DNA of 64,000 nt from CBDFHV01 sp965247705 (GCA_965247705.1 CBDFHV010000082.1:124001-188000), one strand, 5' to 3'. Shown: positions 18,119 to 27,033, numbered from the stretch's first letter. The notes: generated by a model not told the origin, from the sequence alone. Made by a program: numbers and translations.

Positions 18119-19287
18119 CAGAACAGGCCGGGCGAGGTTTGCGGGTCGTGGCGCCGCGTGACGGCGGCGCGGCCCAAGAGCGGATCGAAGCCGAGCCGGG
18201 CGGTGACGCGCTCCTGGTCGAGGCGCACGTGGGCGACGTCCATGGTCATCTCCCATTCGGGTGCGTGCGCATCGCCCGCCACCACCTGCATCACGCGCAC
18301 GGTGGCGCCGACGCCGCCCTGCGTCCGCTCGATCCACTGCGTCAACTCGCGCCCCACGTTATCGATGACGAGCTCGGCCCGGGGCGCCTGGCCCTCGATG
18401 TCGTCGGCGAAGCGCGCGCCGAAGCGCAGGCCCACATAGGTGTGTCCCTCGATCACGTGGTCGGCGGCGTCGTTGACGACGCGCACCGGTTCGGAGATCG
18501 CCGGGTGGCGGATCTCGAGCGCGGTCAGCACCACCGCCTCGGGGGCGCTCGCACGAAGCGCGTGGGCGTAGGCGTTGGGGTCACGCACCCGCAGCCCCGC
18601 CCGCCCGGTCGCGCGGCCGCCGGCCCTCAGCGTGGCGCCGAGGCGAAGGCGTTGGCGGAGCTCGGCGCTGCCCGTGAGGCGCCCAGCCTTCCACGTGCCG
18701 CGCAAGCGGAGGCGCTGACGGAGGCCGGCATTGCCGCTAAGCCGGCCGTGTTCGGTCAGGGTGGCGGCGAGATGCAGCGGTGGCGGCCGGGTGGTGAACT
18801 CGGTGAAGTCGATCCGTGAATCAGCGCCGCCCCACACGAGGGCCGCATGCACCGGCTCGGTGCCGCGGCCGGCGTCAGCTTTCCAGTCGGTGACGAAGGA
18901 CAGCACCTCGGCGGCGTTGATGGGGAGGAAGTGATAGGGATCGGTGGTATCCCCGATCGCGATGGTCAGGCGCCGGTCCCGGAACTGGACGCAGAGGCGG
19001 ATATCGCGCTCGGCCGCGGCCGTGAGCTCGTCGACCTCGGAGGATTCGCGATCCAGCGTATTGGAGAGATTGATGAGGACCCGCCCCGCGTCGTCGCGCA
19101 GGCGGATGTTCCTGGGCCAGGTCGGCCCTTCGCCGTCGATGATCTCGGTTGCGATCGGGGGATCGCCCGCCGCCGGCCGGATCGTCAGGTCGCCGGCGAA
19201 CAGGGTCCCCGGCGCCGAGCGGCGCCAATAGACCTGGCTCGCGTCACCCAGCGTCAGCGTCGCATCGAAGATCGATCGACCGGGCAT
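18118..19287 (-). CDS. phage tail protein with C-terminal DUF1833 domain
   Basis: 389 residues. The N-terminal 150 residues (SIFDATLTLGDASQVYWRR...) are a phage-type domain I cannot name. Residues about 175-235 hold near-repeats of a 25-residue unit (RLSGNAGLRQRLRLRGTW, RLTGSAELRQRLRLGAT, RATGRAGLRVRD), an unusual Arg-rich spacer. The C-terminal part (EIRHPAISEPVRVVNDAAD, GHTYVGLRFGARFADD, VIDNVGRELTQWIE) is the DUF1833 pattern seen in phage tail tip operons before NlpC/P60 genes. Expected role: a baseplate or distal-tail component. Confidence 0.75.
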   Translation of the reverse strand: MPGRSIFDATLTLGDASQVYWRRSAPGTLFAGDLTIRPAAGDPPIATEIIDGEGPTWPRNIRLRDDAGRVLINLSNTLDRESSEVDELTAAAERDIRLCVQFRDRRLTIAIGDTTDPYHFLPINAAEVLSFVTDWKADAGRGTEPVHAALVWGGADSRIDFTEFTTRPPPLHLAATLTEHGRLSGNAGLRQRLRLRGTWKAGRLTGSAELRQRLRLGATLRAGGRATGRAGLRVRDPNAYAHALRASAPEAVVLTALEIRHPAISEPVRVVNDAADHVIEGHTYVGLRFGARFADDIEGQAPRAELVIDNVGRELTQWIERTQGGVGATVRVMQVVAGDAHAPEWEMTMDVAHVRLDQERVTARLGFDPLLGRAAVTRRHDPQTSPGLF

Positions 19288-19296
19288 GGCGGCGCC

Positions 19297-19677
19297 CTAG
19301 ACGTCGGTCTCGACATTGACGGCAAGCGCCCCGGCAGGGAAGGACACCTCGACATGGGGGGCCGGGGCGGAGACGTCGCTATCGAGCGCGAGCGCGGCGA
19401 GCAGGTTGCCCGCTGCGGCCTGGTCCCACAGCCCGACATGGGTCGGATCGCTCCAGTCAACGGTGCGTTCGGGGAACGCGATATCGTCGACGTTCGAGGC
19501 CTCGCCGGTGGCCGTGTCCACCTGCCAGCCGGTAGCATCGACCGGAACCCTTGCGTAGCCGCTTTCGGTGAGCTCGTTGGCGGCGTCGGGGTCGCCCGTG
19601 TGCAGGGCCACGTAAACCGTGGCCGAGAACAGCCCGCCCTGAAAACACAACTTCTCGCCTTCGGTCTTCAATCCCAT
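19297..19677 (-). CDS. phage tail fibre/baseplate protein (LHTGDP family)
   Basis: 126 residues. The segment YVALHTGDPDAANELTESGY followed by RVPVDA is typical of a small phage protein family annotated as tail fibre protein, found between tape measure and tip genes. ATG 19677; the stop lies 9 bases before the downstream start codon. Function beyond a virion part is not known. Confidence 0.65.
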   Translation of the reverse strand: MGLKTEGEKLCFQGGLFSATVYVALHTGDPDAANELTESGYARVPVDATGWQVDTATGEASNVDDIAFPERTVDWSDPTHVGLWDQAAAGNLLAALALDSDVSAPAPHVEVSFPAGALAVNVETDV

Positions 19678-19680
19678 GAT

Positions 19681-20061
19681 CTATGCTCCGGTCTCGATGG
19701 TGCGGTCCATGTAGCCCTCGAGCTCGCAGGTGAGCTCCCAGCGCCGGCGGCCGCCGCGCACCCGGGCGCGGTACTGGATGGCGCCGGCACCGCCGCGCAC
19801 GCGGACCTCGCGCGCCACCCCGTCCTCGGGGTCGGCCCAGGCGAACCAGCGGTGGGCATGTTTGGCGGCCCATTGGCGGAACCGCCCGTAATCCTCGTCA
19901 CCGGCCAGATGCGCCGTGATGCGCCGCGCCGTGAGCGCCGCGGTATAGCGCTTCTCCTGGCGCACCAGGCCGTCGTCGAAGGGTGTGCGGGCGATGTCGG
20001 CATCCTGCCGCGTGCCGTAGCCGTCGGCCTCGATCGCGGCATGGTCGGGCCAGGCGGCCAT
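19681..20061 (-). CDS. conserved phage tail protein, unknown
   Basis: 126 residues (MAAWPDHAAIEADGYGTRQ...). The ATG overlaps the tape-measure stop, so it is translationally coupled. Tryptophan- and Arg-rich beta-type sequence (FRQWAAKHAHRWFAWADPEDG, cut here) ending ELEGYMDRTIETGA. I do not recognise a named family; by position it should be a tail completion or baseplate protein between the tape measure and the LHTGDP-type protein. Confidence 0.65.
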   Translation of the reverse strand: MAAWPDHAAIEADGYGTRQDADIARTPFDDGLVRQEKRYTAALTARRITAHLAGDEDYGRFRQWAAKHAHRWFAWADPEDGVAREVRVRGGAGAIQYRARVRGGRRRWELTCELEGYMDRTIETGA

Positions 20062-23000
20062 CAGATCCCGGCCCGCCTGATCCCGTAGGCGCCCTCCAGG
20101 CCCTGGCTGATGGCGCCGTGGTTCTCCAGGTCGGCAAGAAAGATCGTGACCACCGCCCGCGCGCCGTCGAAGCGTACCTCGCGGTCGACCTCGCGCTTCG
20201 GGGTGCCGGTGTTCTCGAAGTTGATCTCGATGGCGGGCGGCTGGCCGAGTGCTTGAGTCTCGGCGCGCGACAGGATGCGCTCGCCGGTCTGGGCGATGAT
20301 CGGCACCTCGTCGGGCCTGAGCATGCCGGCGATGCCGCCGCGGTGATAGCGCGGCGCGTGGGCGAAGACCTCCGGCGGCACGGCGCGGCGCACCCCGCCC
20401 AAGGCGCCGGCGATGCCACCGCCATGACCGACCTGCCGCAGCGGCGGCAACGGGGCCGAATAAACCGGGATCAGGGGCGCCGTTCCCGGCGCCGCGCCGC
20501 CGTAGGGCCCGGGCAGGCCCGGACTGAAGATGCTCTTGAGAATGTCCCCGAGCGCGCCCGCCAGCGGCCCGGTGATCGACTGGCGGATGGTCATGCGGGC
20601 GATGTCGGCGAGAATGGAATCGACCAGGCCCGAGAACGACAGCTTGCCGGTGCGGGTGAACTCCACGAGCGCGTCTTCCATGCCCCGGAAGGCGCCGACC
20701 ATAGCGTCCTCGGCCCGGGCGGCCGCGTCGCCGGCCTCCTTGGCATAATCCCCGAGACCACGCACCGCGCCGTCCTGCCAGCGTTTGGAGGCGCGGAGCC
20801 GCCGTTCCGCCTCCTCCTCGGCGGCGCGCGCCAGACGCTCCGTGGCGATCGCCTCGGCGCGGGCCGCGTACTCTTCCCAGCCGTCGCCCGATTGTTCGAG
20901 CGCGGCGATGGTGTCGGTCTTCCACTTCTCGATCTCGGCCCTTGCCCGCGCGTAAGGCGAAGCCAGGGCGAGGGATGCCGCCTCGATGCCGGCCACGACG
21001 GTTCGGCGCGTCGCGGCCGCGGTCTTCTCGGCCGTGGCAACCATGTCGGCGAACACGGTCTCGACCCTGGCCGCGTGCTCTTCGTAACCTTCCGCGGTCT
21101 CATCGAGCGCCGCGAGCGTCTCCTGGCGCCATTGTCGCGCCCGCGCGAGGGCTTCCTCCAGCGGCGGTAGGGTGGCGAGGAAGCGATCCCGGATATCGTC
21201 GCGTGCGGCCGCGTCCTGCTGGGCGATCTCATGACCGTGCCGGCGGCGGAGGTCGTCCTCGCGGTCGAGCTGTTCCTGTAGCGCGCGCTCCTTGGCATGC
21301 AACGCGGTGGCCTCGACCGAGGCGATAGCCGCTTGGCGCGCCTGTTCATCGACGCCTTCCTGATCCTTGAGTGCCGCCAGGCGGTCGAGCAATCGGTGTT
21401 CCTCGCGCTCGATCAACGCAATGCGGCCAAGAGTGAGCTCGGCGATGCGGTCGTTGGCGGCGGACTGGATGCGCTCTATCTCCCGCATTTCCGCGGTGCG
21501 CTGCGCCAATCCGCCGCCCGGGCGATTGGCGCCCGAACTGCCCGGCCGGCTCGTCTCGGCCGCCCTCAACTGCTCGAGCCTTGCCTCAAGATCGGCGATT
21601 TCCCGATCGACCGCCGCGATACCCTCTTGCAGGCCCTCGATGGTCTCGCCGGCGGGCTTGGCCAGGAACAACTCGTTGAGGATCTGCCGGAACCAGCCCG
21701 GACGATGCTGGGCGAAGCCGGGATCGTCCAGCATGGCCCGCAGCGCGTATCTTTGCTTGCGGAGACGCTCCAAACCGTCCTCGACGGCGGCCGCATCGGC
21801 GGTGGCGATCAGCTCGTCGGTCAACGCGCCTTGGGCTTCCGCCGCCTCACGCGAGCGCTGCGACAGGAGCGTGAGCCCGCCGGCGAGCGCGGCAACGCCA
21901 CTCGCCACCAGCAGGACCGGATTGGCCCGCATCGCCACGTTGAGCGCTGCGACGGCGCCCGCCGCACCGCGCATGACGGTCGCGAGCTTGAGGGTCGCCG
22001 AGGCCGCACCGGCCAACAGGACAGTCAGCTTGAAGCCGGCGAACGCCGCCACGGCGGCGATCACGAGATCGAAATTGTCCGCCAGCGCTTTGAGCGCACT
22101 CGCGGCAGCGGGCAGCGCTTGCGAGCCCAGGCGGATCGCCTGTGCCTCAATATCTGCGAGCGCCACCGCGAAGCGGAACTCAGCGGTCTCGGCAACCGCG
22201 CCGAAGGCCTCGTCCAGCACATCGATCCCGGCCCGCGCCAGCGCCCGAAACACTGCCCGCGCGGTGTCGGCGTTGGCGCCGACGATCGAAAGCACGCCCG
22301 TCAGCGCGCGAATGTTGGGAAACACCCGCGTCAGAGCCTGTTCGTTGTCACCGAAGGCGTCCTTCAAGAGATCGAGCGCATCGATCAGGCCGCGTTCGGC
22401 CAGAACCTCGCGCAGCTCCTCAGCGCTCAGCCCGGCCTCCTCGAGCGCCCGGACCCCATCGCGGCTCGGATTGAGCATCGCGGCGAGGGTCGCGCGCAGA
22501 CTGGTGGCGGCCTCGTCGGCGTTCAGACCCTGGCGTGTCAGAAACGCGATCGCCGCCGCGACTTCGTGAAGCTCGACGCCGAGCTCGGCGGCGACCGACA
22601 ACACCCGGCCGAGCACCGGAGCGAAGGAAGCGGCATCCGCCTTGCCCTCGCGAACCGCGGCGACCAACACCCCGGTCGCATCGCCGGCGCTCCGCGCGCC
22701 GGCGCCATAGGCGTTGATCGCGCTGGTCACCGCATCGGCCACGGTGGCGGTATCGCCGAGGCCCGCGGCGGCAGCGCGGGCCGACTGCTTCAGGACATCC
22801 AGGGCCTGCGCGCCGCGCGCGCCGGCGGAGGTCACGAAGAACAGCGCCTCGGCGAGCTCGCCGGGGCCACGCCCGACTTCCGGGCCAAGGGCGAGCACCG
22901 CCCTGCCCATCGCCGCGACCTCGTTGCGCGCAATGCCTACCAGGCCGGTTATGCGGGCAAGCGAAGTCTCGAACCCGGCGGCCCGGCCGGCCAGGCGCAC

Positions 23001-23231
23001 GGCCGAATGGATCGACACATAGGCCGCCGCCATGCCCACGAGGCTGCGTGTGATATTGCCTGCCTGGCGCCGGGCGGTCTCGAGGTTACGCCCGTAGTCC
23101 ACGGTCTGGCGGCCGGCTCGCCTTGCCGCCTCACCCGTGCGCGTAAGATCCTGGCGCAGCCCCCGGATCTCCCGGGTGGCGCGGTTGAGATCGGCGCGCA
23201 CACGAAGCGCCAATTCGAGATCGCGGGCCAT
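20061..23231 (-). CDS. phage tail tape measure protein
   Basis: 1056 residues, setting tail length. The N-terminal coiled coil (LALRVRADLNRATREIRGL...) leads into the TP901-type core (residues about 85-330: GLVGIARNEVAAMG, EALFFVTSAGARGAQALDVL, ADAVTSAINAYG). A hydrophobic stretch near 395-450 follows, then a long charged coiled coil. At this tail length (about 1050 residues at 1.5 A each) a tail of roughly 150 nm would be expected. The ATG lies immediately after the 4-bp duplication left by an IS1380 insertion, which has moved it 1.6 kb from its ribosome site; only a weak TTGGGG is left upstream, from the IS end. Expression is therefore doubtful. Confidence 0.9.
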   Translation of the reverse strand: MARDLELALRVRADLNRATREIRGLRQDLTRTGEAARRAGRQTVDYGRNLETARRQAGNITRSLVGMAAAYVSIHSAVRLAGRAAGFETSLARITGLVGIARNEVAAMGRAVLALGPEVGRGPGELAEALFFVTSAGARGAQALDVLKQSARAAAAGLGDTATVADAVTSAINAYGAGARSAGDATGVLVAAVREGKADAASFAPVLGRVLSVAAELGVELHEVAAAIAFLTRQGLNADEAATSLRATLAAMLNPSRDGVRALEEAGLSAEELREVLAERGLIDALDLLKDAFGDNEQALTRVFPNIRALTGVLSIVGANADTARAVFRALARAGIDVLDEAFGAVAETAEFRFAVALADIEAQAIRLGSQALPAAASALKALADNFDLVIAAVAAFAGFKLTVLLAGAASATLKLATVMRGAAGAVAALNVAMRANPVLLVASGVAALAGGLTLLSQRSREAAEAQGALTDELIATADAAAVEDGLERLRKQRYALRAMLDDPGFAQHRPGWFRQILNELFLAKPAGETIEGLQEGIAAVDREIADLEARLEQLRAAETSRPGSSGANRPGGGLAQRTAEMREIERIQSAANDRIAELTLGRIALIEREEHRLLDRLAALKDQEGVDEQARQAAIASVEATALHAKERALQEQLDREDDLRRRHGHEIAQQDAAARDDIRDRFLATLPPLEEALARARQWRQETLAALDETAEGYEEHAARVETVFADMVATAEKTAAATRRTVVAGIEAASLALASPYARARAEIEKWKTDTIAALEQSGDGWEEYAARAEAIATERLARAAEEEAERRLRASKRWQDGAVRGLGDYAKEAGDAAARAEDAMVGAFRGMEDALVEFTRTGKLSFSGLVDSILADIARMTIRQSITGPLAGALGDILKSIFSPGLPGPYGGAAPGTAPLIPVYSAPLPPLRQVGHGGGIAGALGGVRRAVPPEVFAHAPRYHRGGIAGMLRPDEVPIIAQTGERILSRAETQALGQPPAIEINFENTGTPKREVDREVRFDGARAVVTIFLADLENHGAISQGLEGAYGIRRAGI

Positions 23232-23235
23232 CTAG

Positions 23236-24834
23236 CCCCAATTATTCATGACGGCCATCGGATTTCAGCGGGACGAGCGGTAGCGACCGGGTTGACGGCG
23301 ATTTTTGAGACGGATTGTCGGAGAGGTTGGAGGTTGTTGTTCGGGGCTCGTCCGGCGGCACCTGCCGCTTGGTTCAGGGCCCTTGGGCGGTGATGCGCCC
23401 GGCGATGGCGATCATGGCCGGCTGATAGGGATAGGCCGAAGGCAGGGCGATCCTGAGGCGCGACTTGAGCTCCTCGACGCGGACGGCGATTTTGAGAAAC
23501 GCCCGGCGCAGGGTTTCGAAGGTGGCCGTTCGCCACAGCGATTTCCGAGGCGCCGCTTGGCGAAGCTGATGCAGCAGCCAGTAGGCGCCGGTATGCAGGA
23601 AGAGGCGGAACTGGTTGGCCTCCCAACGGTGGCACGACGTGCGGTCGGACTTGGTGTAGAGCTTGTGGTCCTTGATCATGTTTTCCATCCGCCCGCGGGC
23701 GCAGTAGACCTTCTCGTAGAGCGCCTTGGCGCGGCCGCTCAGGTTGGTGACGACGAAGCGGACGTCACAGCCCTTGGCGGTAGCTTCCACGCGGGCGATG
23801 ACCGAGCGTTGCCGTGACCAGCTTTTGGCCTGGCAGCCGGTGTGGAAGAAGCGGCGCACCTTATCCTTTCCCTGCCCCGCCCGGCGCACGGCGGCGTCCT
23901 CGCACCACGGCTGGCCGATCCTGTTCAGCCGGGCGTTGCCGGAAAGCCCGAAGATGTAGCCGCAGCCCTGACGTTCGAGGAATTCCATGGCCTCCGGCGT
24001 GGCGTAGTGGCCATCGCCCCGCACGGTGATCTCGACCCGTGGCCAGTTGCGGCGGATGCGGCCGATGACGTGTCTCAGGATCCGCGCCGCCTCGTCGCCG
24101 GAGGGCCGCTTGCCGGGACGCAGCAGTGACATCACCGGCTTGCCGGTGGCCGCCTCGAAGATATGGATGGGTTGGAAGCAATAGTCGTCGTAATGGGCGT
24201 TGAACAGCGCCAGCTGCTGGCCGCCGTGAACGGCATCGTCGGTGTCGTCGATATCGAGAACGATGCGCGCCGGAACGCGCTTGAAGCTGGCGCAAAACAG
24301 ATCGATCATCGACAGCCCCATGCGCCCGAGCGCGCGCCATGACGGCGCGTTCTCGAGGCGCGACAGGGTCGGTTGGCTCATCAGGTCGTCGCCGCTCTCG
24401 GACAAACGGCCACAGGCCAGCTTGAACGCCGGATCGAAACGCAGAACGTCGAGGTCGTCGCAATCCTCATACCCGCAGGCAATAGCGAACAGGCGCGCCC
24501 GGATCATGTCTACGTAAGCGTGGGTCGTGCTCGCCGGGTCGCGCACGTCGGTGACGCAGGAAGCGAGCACGTCGGCGATGCCGAGCCGCCTGTCGATCTC
24601 GCCCAACAACAACACCCCGCCGTCCGACGACAGCCGTCCGCCGTCGAAGCGGGCGCAAAGCGGCTTGCCTCCAACGGGTGACAAACCAGGGAGATAGGGG
24701 GTAATCTCGTTCATGGTGAGCCGTGGGTTGTTCTGTTGCCATGTGATCTTGTCTTGACACCAAAATCATACGGCATTTCAACAGGTTAATCTACGCTCAC
24801 CAGCATTTTCAATCAGCGCCGTGAATAATTCGGG
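23236..24834 (-). mobile_element. IS1380-family insertion sequence, copy 1 (1599 bp)
   Basis: The ends are CCCCAATTATTCATGACG and the reverse complement of CCCGAATTATTCACGGCG, an imperfect 18-bp inverted repeat. It is flanked by a 4-bp direct repeat CTAG (23232-23235 and 24835-24838). It carries one transposase gene. It is inserted between the Shine-Dalgarno and ATG of the tape-measure gene in the same orientation as that gene. Confidence 0.93.
23374..24714 (-). CDS. IS1380-family transposase, copy 1
   Basis: 446-residue DDE transposase. The catalytic acidic residues lie in RIVLDIDDTDDAVHG (first Asp), TVRGDGHYATPEAM (second Asp) and ARGRMENMIKDHKLY (Glu), with the YREK-like tail common to the IS4/IS1380 group. 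It differs from the second copy at one visible residue: Cys in HTGCQAKS here, Tyr there. Translation starts at MNEITPYLPGLSPVGG, 120 bases inside the element end. Confidence 0.93.
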   Translation of the reverse strand: MNEITPYLPGLSPVGGKPLCARFDGGRLSSDGGVLLLGEIDRRLGIADVLASCVTDVRDPASTTHAYVDMIRARLFAIACGYEDCDDLDVLRFDPAFKLACGRLSESGDDLMSQPTLSRLENAPSWRALGRMGLSMIDLFCASFKRVPARIVLDIDDTDDAVHGGQQLALFNAHYDDYCFQPIHIFEAATGKPVMSLLRPGKRPSGDEAARILRHVIGRIRRNWPRVEITVRGDGHYATPEAMEFLERQGCGYIFGLSGNARLNRIGQPWCEDAAVRRAGQGKDKVRRFFHTGCQAKSWSRQRSVIARVEATAKGCDVRFVVTNLSGRAKALYEKVYCARGRMENMIKDHKLYTKSDRTSCHRWEANQFRLFLHTGAYWLLHQLRQAAPRKSLWRTATFETLRRAFLKIAVRVEELKSRLRIALPSAYPYQPAMIAIAGRITAQGP

Positions 24835-24842
24835 CTAGCCGG

Positions 24843-24849
24843 TCACCTC
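24843..24849 (-). promoter_or_regulatory. ribosome site stranded from the tape-measure gene
   Basis: On the minus strand GAGGTGA followed by CCGGCTAG. Without the IS1380 element this would be followed directly by the tape-measure ATG, an 8-base spacing, which is ideal. The IS now separates the two by 1.6 kb. Confidence 0.7.
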
Positions 24850-24970
24850 AGTCCTTTCCACCCGTGCCGCCCATGAGCATCACGCACAGCGTCCGTGTGA
24901 GCTCGGTTGCCTCGCTAACCCGGCGGTGTTCGGCCTGGCGCCAGAACAGCACGATCTGGCGCCAGGTCAA
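24848..24970 (-). CDS. small tail-assembly ORF coupled to the chaperone (possible frameshift product)
   Basis: 40 residues: LTWRQIVLFWRQAEHRRVSE and a further 20. The TTG start overlaps the chaperone stop as TTGA, in the -1 frame. In long-tailed phages the tail chaperone (gpG type) is followed by an overlapping -1 frame read either by frameshift or by re-initiation; the 'L-T-W-R-Q-I-x-L-F' start fits such a C-terminal extension. A CCCTTTTTT run earlier in the chaperone gene is another possible slip site but would give an unnaturally Arg-rich product. Confidence 0.5.
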   Translation of the reverse strand: MTWRQIVLFWRQAEHRRVSEATELTRTLCVMLMGGTGGKD

Positions 24971-25536
24971 GCGCCGGCAGAGGTCGTGGTGGCCGCGTCC
25001 GTGACCGGCGCGGACGAGGCCGTCGAAGAGGCGAGCGAGCGGAACAGGCCCGCCATCGCCTGCTTGCCCGTCACGCCGGCGACGATGCGGCGCACAAAAA
25101 AGGGGCCGTTGGACTGCCACATGGCGCCGCTCAGCGCCTGCGCGTCGCGGTCGGAAAGCCGCGCGAGCCACTCGGTCGTGCGTCCGGTCGCAAGCGCCAC
25201 CAGTTCGAGCCAGATCTCCGGGTGCTCACCGATCGCCCAATCGATCGCCGCGACGCCGATCTCGGAATCCTCGACTCCTTCCGCGCCGGCGCGTTCCACC
25301 AGCGCGGTGAAAGCCTCGATCAACGGCCGTGCCGCGGCCTGCGCCTCAAGGCCTTCGCGGAAGCGGAACTCGCGCACCGTCAAGGCCACGCTCTCGCCGG
25401 TCTCGGGATCGCGCATCGTGAGCTCGACATCGGGGAACAGCACGCCGAGCTCGTCGGCCGCGCCGGCCTCGGCCGCCTCGGTGCTCTCGCTGGCGGGCGC
25501 GGCCTCCGCCGGAGCTGCGGGCTTCTCGGTCGTCAT
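24967..25536 (-). CDS. phage tail assembly chaperone
   Basis: 189 residues. An Ala/Glu-rich disordered N-terminus (residues 1-30) is followed by a compact helical domain: ELTMRDPETGESVALTVREF, then helices through IGEHPEIWLELVALATGRTTE and WLARLSDRDAQALSGAMW. Position between tail tube and tape measure, and the overlapping small ORF, mark it as the gpG-type chaperone that coats the tape measure during tail assembly. Its ATG overlaps the tail-tube stop. Confidence 0.7.
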   Translation of the reverse strand: MTTEKPAAPAEAAPASESTEAAEAGAADELGVLFPDVELTMRDPETGESVALTVREFRFREGLEAQAAARPLIEAFTALVERAGAEGVEDSEIGVAAIDWAIGEHPEIWLELVALATGRTTEWLARLSDRDAQALSGAMWQSNGPFFVRRIVAGVTGKQAMAGLFRSLASSTASSAPVTDAATTTSAGA

Positions 25537-26348
25537 CAGACCGCCTCGCCGTCGATCAACAGCGCGGCCTTGCCGGCGCCGGGCTCGAGAATTGCGGCGG
25601 TGAGCTGGATCTGCTGTTCGCTGTCCCTGTTCATCAGGCCAATCTCGCCCGAGGCGCCGATCGAACAGAGCGGCGCGTAGTAATCGCGCCCCTTTCCCGC
25701 GACCGGGGTTTCGATGTAGCGCAAGGCGGCGCGGATGTCTTTCAGATCGCCGGTCTTGACCAGCTTGCGGGTCGCCGCGACCGGCGTGTAGTCGACAAGA
25801 ATGGCCGCGCCGTCGGCGATATCGCCCCCCGGCACGATGTAGAGGCGGCCCCGTTCGGCATCGACCGTGTAGTCGTCGCCGGCGTCAAAGGTGGTGGGGC
25901 TCGACTCGTCGGTGTCGGTGACCACGGTTTTGGCCGCCGTGGCGTCGATGGCGCCGATGCCGGTGGGCTTGTCGGTCTTGACGCCCAACTGATACCAGCG
26001 GCCCTTCCTGACCGTGAGTGCCTCGTCGGTCACCTGGTTGACGGCGTCCGTGACGTCCTCGACCTCCGTGGCGCCGACGAACAGCGCCAGGTTGTCGTGG
26101 CTCATGTCGTGCAGCGTGATGCTCATGGAGCGGTTGATCGAGCGCACCGCGTCGACGAGCTTCCTGGCCACTGGGCCGGTGCCGGAGAACACCTGAACGC
26201 GCTCGGTGGTCACCGAGAGGCTGGCGCCGACGCCGTCACCGAGGTAGCGCTCGCCCGCCGTGCTGTCGTCGCCGTCGAGCAAGTCGATATATAGCTCGCC
26301 CGCGCCGATGACGATGTTGTCGGTGTGTTTCTTAGTCGTCGCGCTCAT
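25536..26348 (-). CDS. phage tail tube protein
   Basis: 270 residues, beta-rich. It starts MSATTKKHTDNIVIGAGELY and shows the tail-tube-like SLSVTTERVQVFSGTGPVAR and a domain with VTDEALTVRKGRWYQLGV and a C-terminal GEIGLMNRDSEQQIQL. ATG 26348 follows AAGGAGATGGAAAC, a strong ribosome site. Gene order (tail tube, chaperone, tape measure) is the standard one. It should form the hollow tail tube through which DNA passes; no separate sheath gene is visible, which points to a non-contractile tail. Confidence 0.75.
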   Translation of the reverse strand: MSATTKKHTDNIVIGAGELYIDLLDGDDSTAGERYLGDGVGASLSVTTERVQVFSGTGPVARKLVDAVRSINRSMSITLHDMSHDNLALFVGATEVEDVTDAVNQVTDEALTVRKGRWYQLGVKTDKPTGIGAIDATAAKTVVTDTDESSPTTFDAGDDYTVDAERGRLYIVPGGDIADGAAILVDYTPVAATRKLVKTGDLKDIRAALRYIETPVAGKGRDYYAPLCSIGASGEIGLMNRDSEQQIQLTAAILEPGAGKAALLIDGEAV

Positions 26349-26533
26349 GTTTCCATCTCCTTGTCGCCGCGGCCGGCCTTGGCTCGAATCGGCTCGAAGC
26401 ACCCCTCCGCCTCGAGCCTCGCGATCTGATCGGGCCGGAGCCGCACCGTCTCGCCCGACGCACGCTCGATGCCCGCCTGTACGATAGGCTTGGCCAAGAC
26501 CCTCTCCTCGCGGGTGTCGATCTTGCGCGTCAT
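26345..26533 (-). CDS. small phage protein, unknown
   Basis: 62 residues (MTRKIDTREERVLAKPIVQA...). ATG 26533 follows GGGAGAGACGACC; the stop overlaps the tail-tube ATG, so it is part of the operon. It is highly charged, with a helical segment RLRPDQIARLEAEGCF similar in form to short gp35-type 'head-tail' proteins. No named family. Confidence 0.6.
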   Translation of the reverse strand: MTRKIDTREERVLAKPIVQAGIERASGETVRLRPDQIARLEAEGCFEPIRAKAGRGDKEMET

Positions 26534-26550
26534 GGTCGTCTCTCCCTCTT

Positions 26551-27033
26551 TCACGCCCTGAGCCTCGCCGGCATGCCGGCGTCACGGACGATGCCCGCCG
26601 ACGAGGTCCACCAGCGCAGCCGGTATTCGTCGCGCCACTCCACGCGGCCGCCGTCGATGCCAACCAGGAACCCGCGGCGGAACTGCAAGACCTCACGGGC
26701 GCCCTCCGGCGTCCAGCCGGCGAGCGCTACGCGCGAGGCGGCCAGGACCTCGGCAAGCTCGTCCCGCGCCCGCCCGCCCGTGCGGTCGTTGGGTGCGGAC
26801 AACAGCGTCTGCACGCCGATCGTCGCCGTGGTGTGCTGCGTCGCCTGGATCGCCGGCGCCACGCTGTCGGCGGCATCCTCGGCGAGCGGCAGCACGAAGG
26901 CCGCCGGTGTCCGGGGCCAGGACGAAAGCGCCGCCACGTCGAGGGCGCCCAGGACCTCTTGATAGATGCCGGACGCCTCGAGCCGCGCGACGATCGCGTC
27001 GACCGCCCGGAACTCGATCGCCTGCGCCGTCAT
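26551..27033 (-). CDS. phage tail terminator-like protein (Gp37-type)
   Basis: 160 residues, starting MTAQAIEFRAVDAIVARLE. The pattern (N-terminal helix, then VAALSSWPRTPAAFVLPLAED, a central beta strand IGVQTLLSAPND, and a C-terminal LVGIDGGRVEWRDEYRLRWW) and the location next to the virion morphogenesis protein match Mu gp37-like tail terminators. The start overlaps the upstream stop by 4 bases. Confidence 0.65.
   Translation of the reverse strand: MTAQAIEFRAVDAIVARLEASGIYQEVLGALDVAALSSWPRTPAAFVLPLAEDAADSVAPAIQATQHTTATIGVQTLLSAPNDRTGGRARDELAEVLAASRVALAGWTPEGAREVLQFRRGFLVGIDGGRVEWRDEYRLRWWTSSAGIVRDAGMPARLRA

Noticed and set aside
25085..25110. CCCTTTTTT run in the chaperone gene as a programmed -1 frameshift site
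   Set aside because: A slip there would replace the natural C-terminus with an Arg-rich stretch. The overlap at the stop codon (TTGA) gives a more sensible product.
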